Source: Chara braunii (lineage: Eukaryota > Streptophyta > Charophyceae > Charales > Characeae). From it: DNA of 30,747 nt. The DNA is taken from positions 1,559,983 through 1,590,729 of the forward strand of contig BFEA01000265.1 of NCBI GenBank assembly GCA_003427395.1, given 5' to 3'. This document shows positions 28,147 to 30,747 of this stretch, piece after piece. Under the pieces are notes generated by a model. It saw nothing but the letters and a program-made list of their open reading frames with translations. It made no database searches and was not told the origin of the DNA. The number at the start of each line of letters is the position of its first letter. Position 1 is the first letter of the stretch. The translations under genes were made by a program, and so were the position numbers.

Positions 28147-28300
28147 AATTTGGCACACAGCAACCTTGCGCCAAAACAAAAATAGGCAAAAAAAAAGATC
28201 AGAAAACCTAAAATCTGAACCCCAAACCCTAATTTCACACGCAGAAACCTTGAACCAAAACAAAAACAGGCAAAAAAAAACATAACATTTGACCCCCTAA
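28147..28300. repeat. ~84-bp tandem duplication
   Basis: AATTTGGCACACAGCAACCT... (28147) and AATTTCACACGCAGAAACCT... (28231) are adjacent diverged copies, each with CAAAACAAAAAYAGGC followed by an A-run. Confidence 0.75.
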
Positions 28301-28436
28301 TTTCAGTTTTGGACCCATTAGTCAGGAGCTGAAATTCGGGGTCCCCGACTGCCCGTTAACCACTTGTGTAGACCTGGCGATAAGTGACGCAGGGACTGGC
28401 ACAGTAATAAGGAGGATGGACAAACAGGATGCACGC

Positions 28437-28650
28437 AAGTTCACGCCAACGGTTTAGTGTACAGAAAACATATACTCTGCACCAGATTCCCTTCTACCCC
28501 CCAAAGTTCACTCAAATCGTTCCAAGAGGACACGTTCCCGCACAAGATAGACAAAAGTTCAGGCCAACCGTCAGTCTACAGAAAACATATAGTCTGCGGC
28601 AGAGTCTACTCAAATCATTCCGCGAGCACACATTCCCCACACACCTTCCC
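28437..28650. repeat. ~118-bp tandem duplication
   Basis: AAGTTCACGCCAAC (28437) and AAGTTCAGGCCAAC (28555) begin two copies, each containing TACAGAAAACATATANTCTGC and CTCAAATCRTTCC. Short frames here are not called. Confidence 0.75.
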
Positions 28651-28734
28651 CAAACGTCCATGCCCCCAATTACTCATCTCATGGATAACATATATGCTAT
28701 CTTAATAGTGTGACTTGCCGGTAACATTCTTTAC

Positions 28735-28929
28735 CTGCCCTTGGCACATTAGAAGATGTTTTAATTCCCCATTGTAACCATACGTCATATGCATTCGGTG
28801 TATCACGAATGATATTGCAATTACATGTTGAAGAATTACATGCCCGTCATCCAAAATGCAATGGTGGTAGTGCTCATTATCTCCATGCTTGTGGATTGAG
28901 TTGTATTGGCTTGAACTACCGTGCATGTG
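28735..28929 (-). CDS. Weak candidate exon
   Basis: The minus-strand frame is open from an ATAG acceptor-like sequence to GGGCAG|GTAAAG, a good donor at 28735. The peptide includes CILDDGHVILQHVIAISFV and YGYNGELKHLLMCQGQ. The acceptor lacks a pyrimidine tract and no domain is recognised. It is listed because it lies between two better candidates on the same strand. Confidence 0.25.
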
Positions 28930-29783
28930 CTATCGATTCAATAAAGCCTTGGGTGTTGAAGTCCATTTCAGCAGGCTTGGGCTGCACTGTATGACGCATG
29001 GTCCGTTGTGCCAAAAAGTGGGTATGATGACAATCTCAAATGTCAAATGATGCATCGTGGAGCACAAGAAGATGCATGACTTAAACTACCAGTTTGCCCG
29101 AAGCTAAGTCCACCTCTTAACGGTAAGCAGGGCAAGAGTATACCAATTCAGTGTACCGGATCCAAGGGGGGTAGCAGGGGGGTATCAATAATTCCCAGTA
29201 CCCCGACTTCGGCGATTTTAAACATAAAAAGATTCTGAATAAAACAGGGATGTTTCTTAGGTTACTTCACATCAGGGGGGGGGAAATAAAAACTATTTGG
29301 CCCATCAAAGAATATTTGAGCCAAACCTAACGCATATTTCAATCAAAGTTGGTGTTAGCTGGTGGGAGTGATGTTTCAGGCCAGACAGGCCCGGATGGTT
29401 AAAGAGAAAACATTCCACAGCGCATTGGAGAGAGAGGTAAGGAAGGACAGCGAGGGCGAAGTAGACAGACTGACACGTTGGCAGGCAGGCAGGCAGGCAA
29501 TCTGGCAACCGGCCAACCGGTTCAAGACACACAGAGAGAGGGAGCGAGAGAGATCGACTGAAAGTACTTAGACAAGGCAGAGTCTGATGTCCAGGTCCGC
29601 GGCAGCCATGGTTTCTATACATTGTTCATACTCTTACTGCCCTCATAAAATGCACCAAAGCACACAAACACCAGTACCATTGAGGTGACACACTACAAGG
29701 CAGGCAAGAGAACATATCAGCACAGAGTAGTTGGAGAACAAGAAATAGGTCACACAGGCCATCATGTAGTTGACATTGCTCAC
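28930..29783. other. Intron-like interval
   Basis: A (GCAG)n microsatellite lies at about 29480-29500 and a GA-rich patch near 29530-29555. No supported exon was seen. Confidence 0.4.
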
Positions 29784-29963
29784 CATTTGTAAATGCCAAC
29801 AAGGATAGCAGTAACTGAAGGAATGCACAGCAACGGCAGAAAAGCAGCCAGAACATCGTCCATATCATACTTTCCCCTTTCCGTTCGGATTATGGCATAA
29901 GAACCACCACAGAATCCAACCAGCACGCCTGCCAGAAAACCACAGAACCAAATGTCATCCAAG
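29784..29963 (-). CDS. Candidate exon: second two-helix segment
   Basis: A frame of about 60 codons ends at AAATG|GTGAGC, a donor at 29784. It encodes a helix (FCGFLAGVLVGFCGGSYAII), a short charged loop RTERGKYDMDD, and a second helix (VLAAFLPLLCIPSVTAILVG). The layout (helix, short loop, helix, donor) parallels the 24279-24444 exon, suggesting related membrane proteins or a repeated module, though sequence identity is low. The acceptor near 29964 is poor. An alternative upstream frame (FCDIDIDGGSVEKTLSNVGA) is also open, so the 5' edge is uncertain. Confidence 0.4.
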
Positions 29964-30245
29964 CTCCAACATTACTTAAGGTCTTCTCAACCGAACCACC
30001 ATCAATATCAATATCACAAAACGTCATGGGCGCCTGCGCTGTTCGGTGAGCGCAAACCAACGCACCGTAGCGCATTTTGCGCTATCGCGTAATCCGAGGT
30101 CCCAAGGGCCTTGCCCACGCGAAATCGTCTGCGAGGACTCGTCCGCACCGCCCACTGCCGCTCACCATGCACTACGCCTCGCCCGCCAAACTTTGAATCT
30201 TCGAAGCAGGCGAGCGGGCTCGCCATCGCACCTACACAAGGGGCA

Positions 30246-30290
30246 GAACCACCTCCAGATCCGTCTTCCTCACTCCACAAGTTCCACCGC
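30246..30290 (-). repeat. Second copy of the RWNLWSEE-coding segment
   Basis: Matches 27011-27055 at 41 of 45 bases and in the same reading frame. Downstream (minus sense, 30020-30240) the sequence becomes GC-rich and stays open to about 30014, reading ASPLACFEDSKFGGRGVVHG. It may be a first or early exon. No family is recognised. Confidence 0.55.
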
Positions 30291-30747
30291 TCAACCAGAT
30301 GCTCAGGGCGTTGACACAAAGTGACCACTCAAGAAGGATACAGGGAGAGGGAGGATTCCGGTAACTGTTTGCAGAGGTTCTAATTGGAAAATATTCCATC
30401 CAGCATGCATCTCTACAGGTGACACAATTTTATTTTTTTGATTATTTAGTTGTTACGGGCTTGACTGACAACTAACAGACAGCTGCAGATAGTTAGTATT
30501 CTTTGCCGCATGCATTCTGTTCCAGAGTAATCTAAAAATAGAATTAGTAGTCCCTGTAGGACCTGACATTGATTGCTGGTTACCACTTGACTACTTCTCT
30601 CCGGGCTGACCGAACTTAGACTTAGATATGAATCGGTTGTGTGTCATGCTGAGGTAGGATCCAGTACGGGTTCTAGTTTAGATCATACACACTGTGTAGT
30701 GAGGAGGAGGAACGATTAGTGGAACCTCTTAGAGTTACCCATAGAAC
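30291..30747. other. Window end, no gene seen
   Basis: AT-rich sequence without a recognised repeat or gene. If the minus-strand gene starts upstream of 30290, its promoter would lie here, but no clear TATA or initiator was identified. Confidence 0.35.

Overview
The window looks like repeat-rich nuclear DNA from a eukaryote, most likely a plant or streptophyte alga. It has GT-AG splice-site sequences, dinucleotide microsatellites, long poly(A)/poly(T) runs, a decayed Ty3/gypsy chromodomain retrotransposon on the minus strand, and a long-terminal-repeat edge next to a primer-binding-like TGGCGACTC sequence. There is no intact long gene, no rRNA or tRNA gene, no CRISPR array and no bacterial-type operon. 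The species cannot be fixed from the sequence. The assembly is short-read: two single N positions (14694, 22521) occur, and an exact Tn5/Nextera mate-pair junction adapter sits at 3473-3510, so contiguity across that point is doubtful.

Layout. 1-80 is a (TG)n tract. 374-2145 is a composite dispersed repeat (module A, spacer, module B). Its diverged partner lies in opposite orientation at 17470-20752, where the spacer is replaced by a Ty3/gypsy pol relic bounded by 84-bp inverted arms (17973-18056 and 19850-19933). 3387-5019 is a minus-strand LTR edge followed by two hairpin repeat arrays. 5020-16800 has no recognisable gene. It holds a ~177-bp-period hairpin array (7204-7765), two TATA-type promoter-like segments with clustered palindromes (9629-9675 and 10622-10832), and a 3-copy tandem array with minus-strand splice-donor sequences (12104-12620). 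21200-23560 is another LTR/promoter-like segment with a 46-bp double-hairpin repeat (22399-22594) and a TATA box in a hairpin loop (22761-22786).

24.3-30.3 kb probably carries minus-strand exons of a membrane protein gene, or a small cluster. A Cys-rich segment plus one transmembrane helix is at 27588-27877, and two exon-like pieces each with two predicted helices are at 24279-24444 and 29784-29963. Nearby sequence is locally duplicated, including one exon edge whose donor GT has become CT, and a short peptide-coding segment present twice 3.2 kb apart. I do not recognise the family.

The most unusual signal is structural. Several unrelated repeat arrays consist of hairpins in which loop or core sequence is conserved between copies while the stem arms differ and remain complementary (4401-5019, 7204-7765, and less strictly 3704-4123, 10350-10810 and 22399-22594). 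A family built on N(4-8)GTTT-loop-AAACN'(4-8) recurs in three separate places. Short 6-7 bp stems are expected by chance in 30 kb, so weight should go to stems of 9 bp or more and to the series with compensatory changes.
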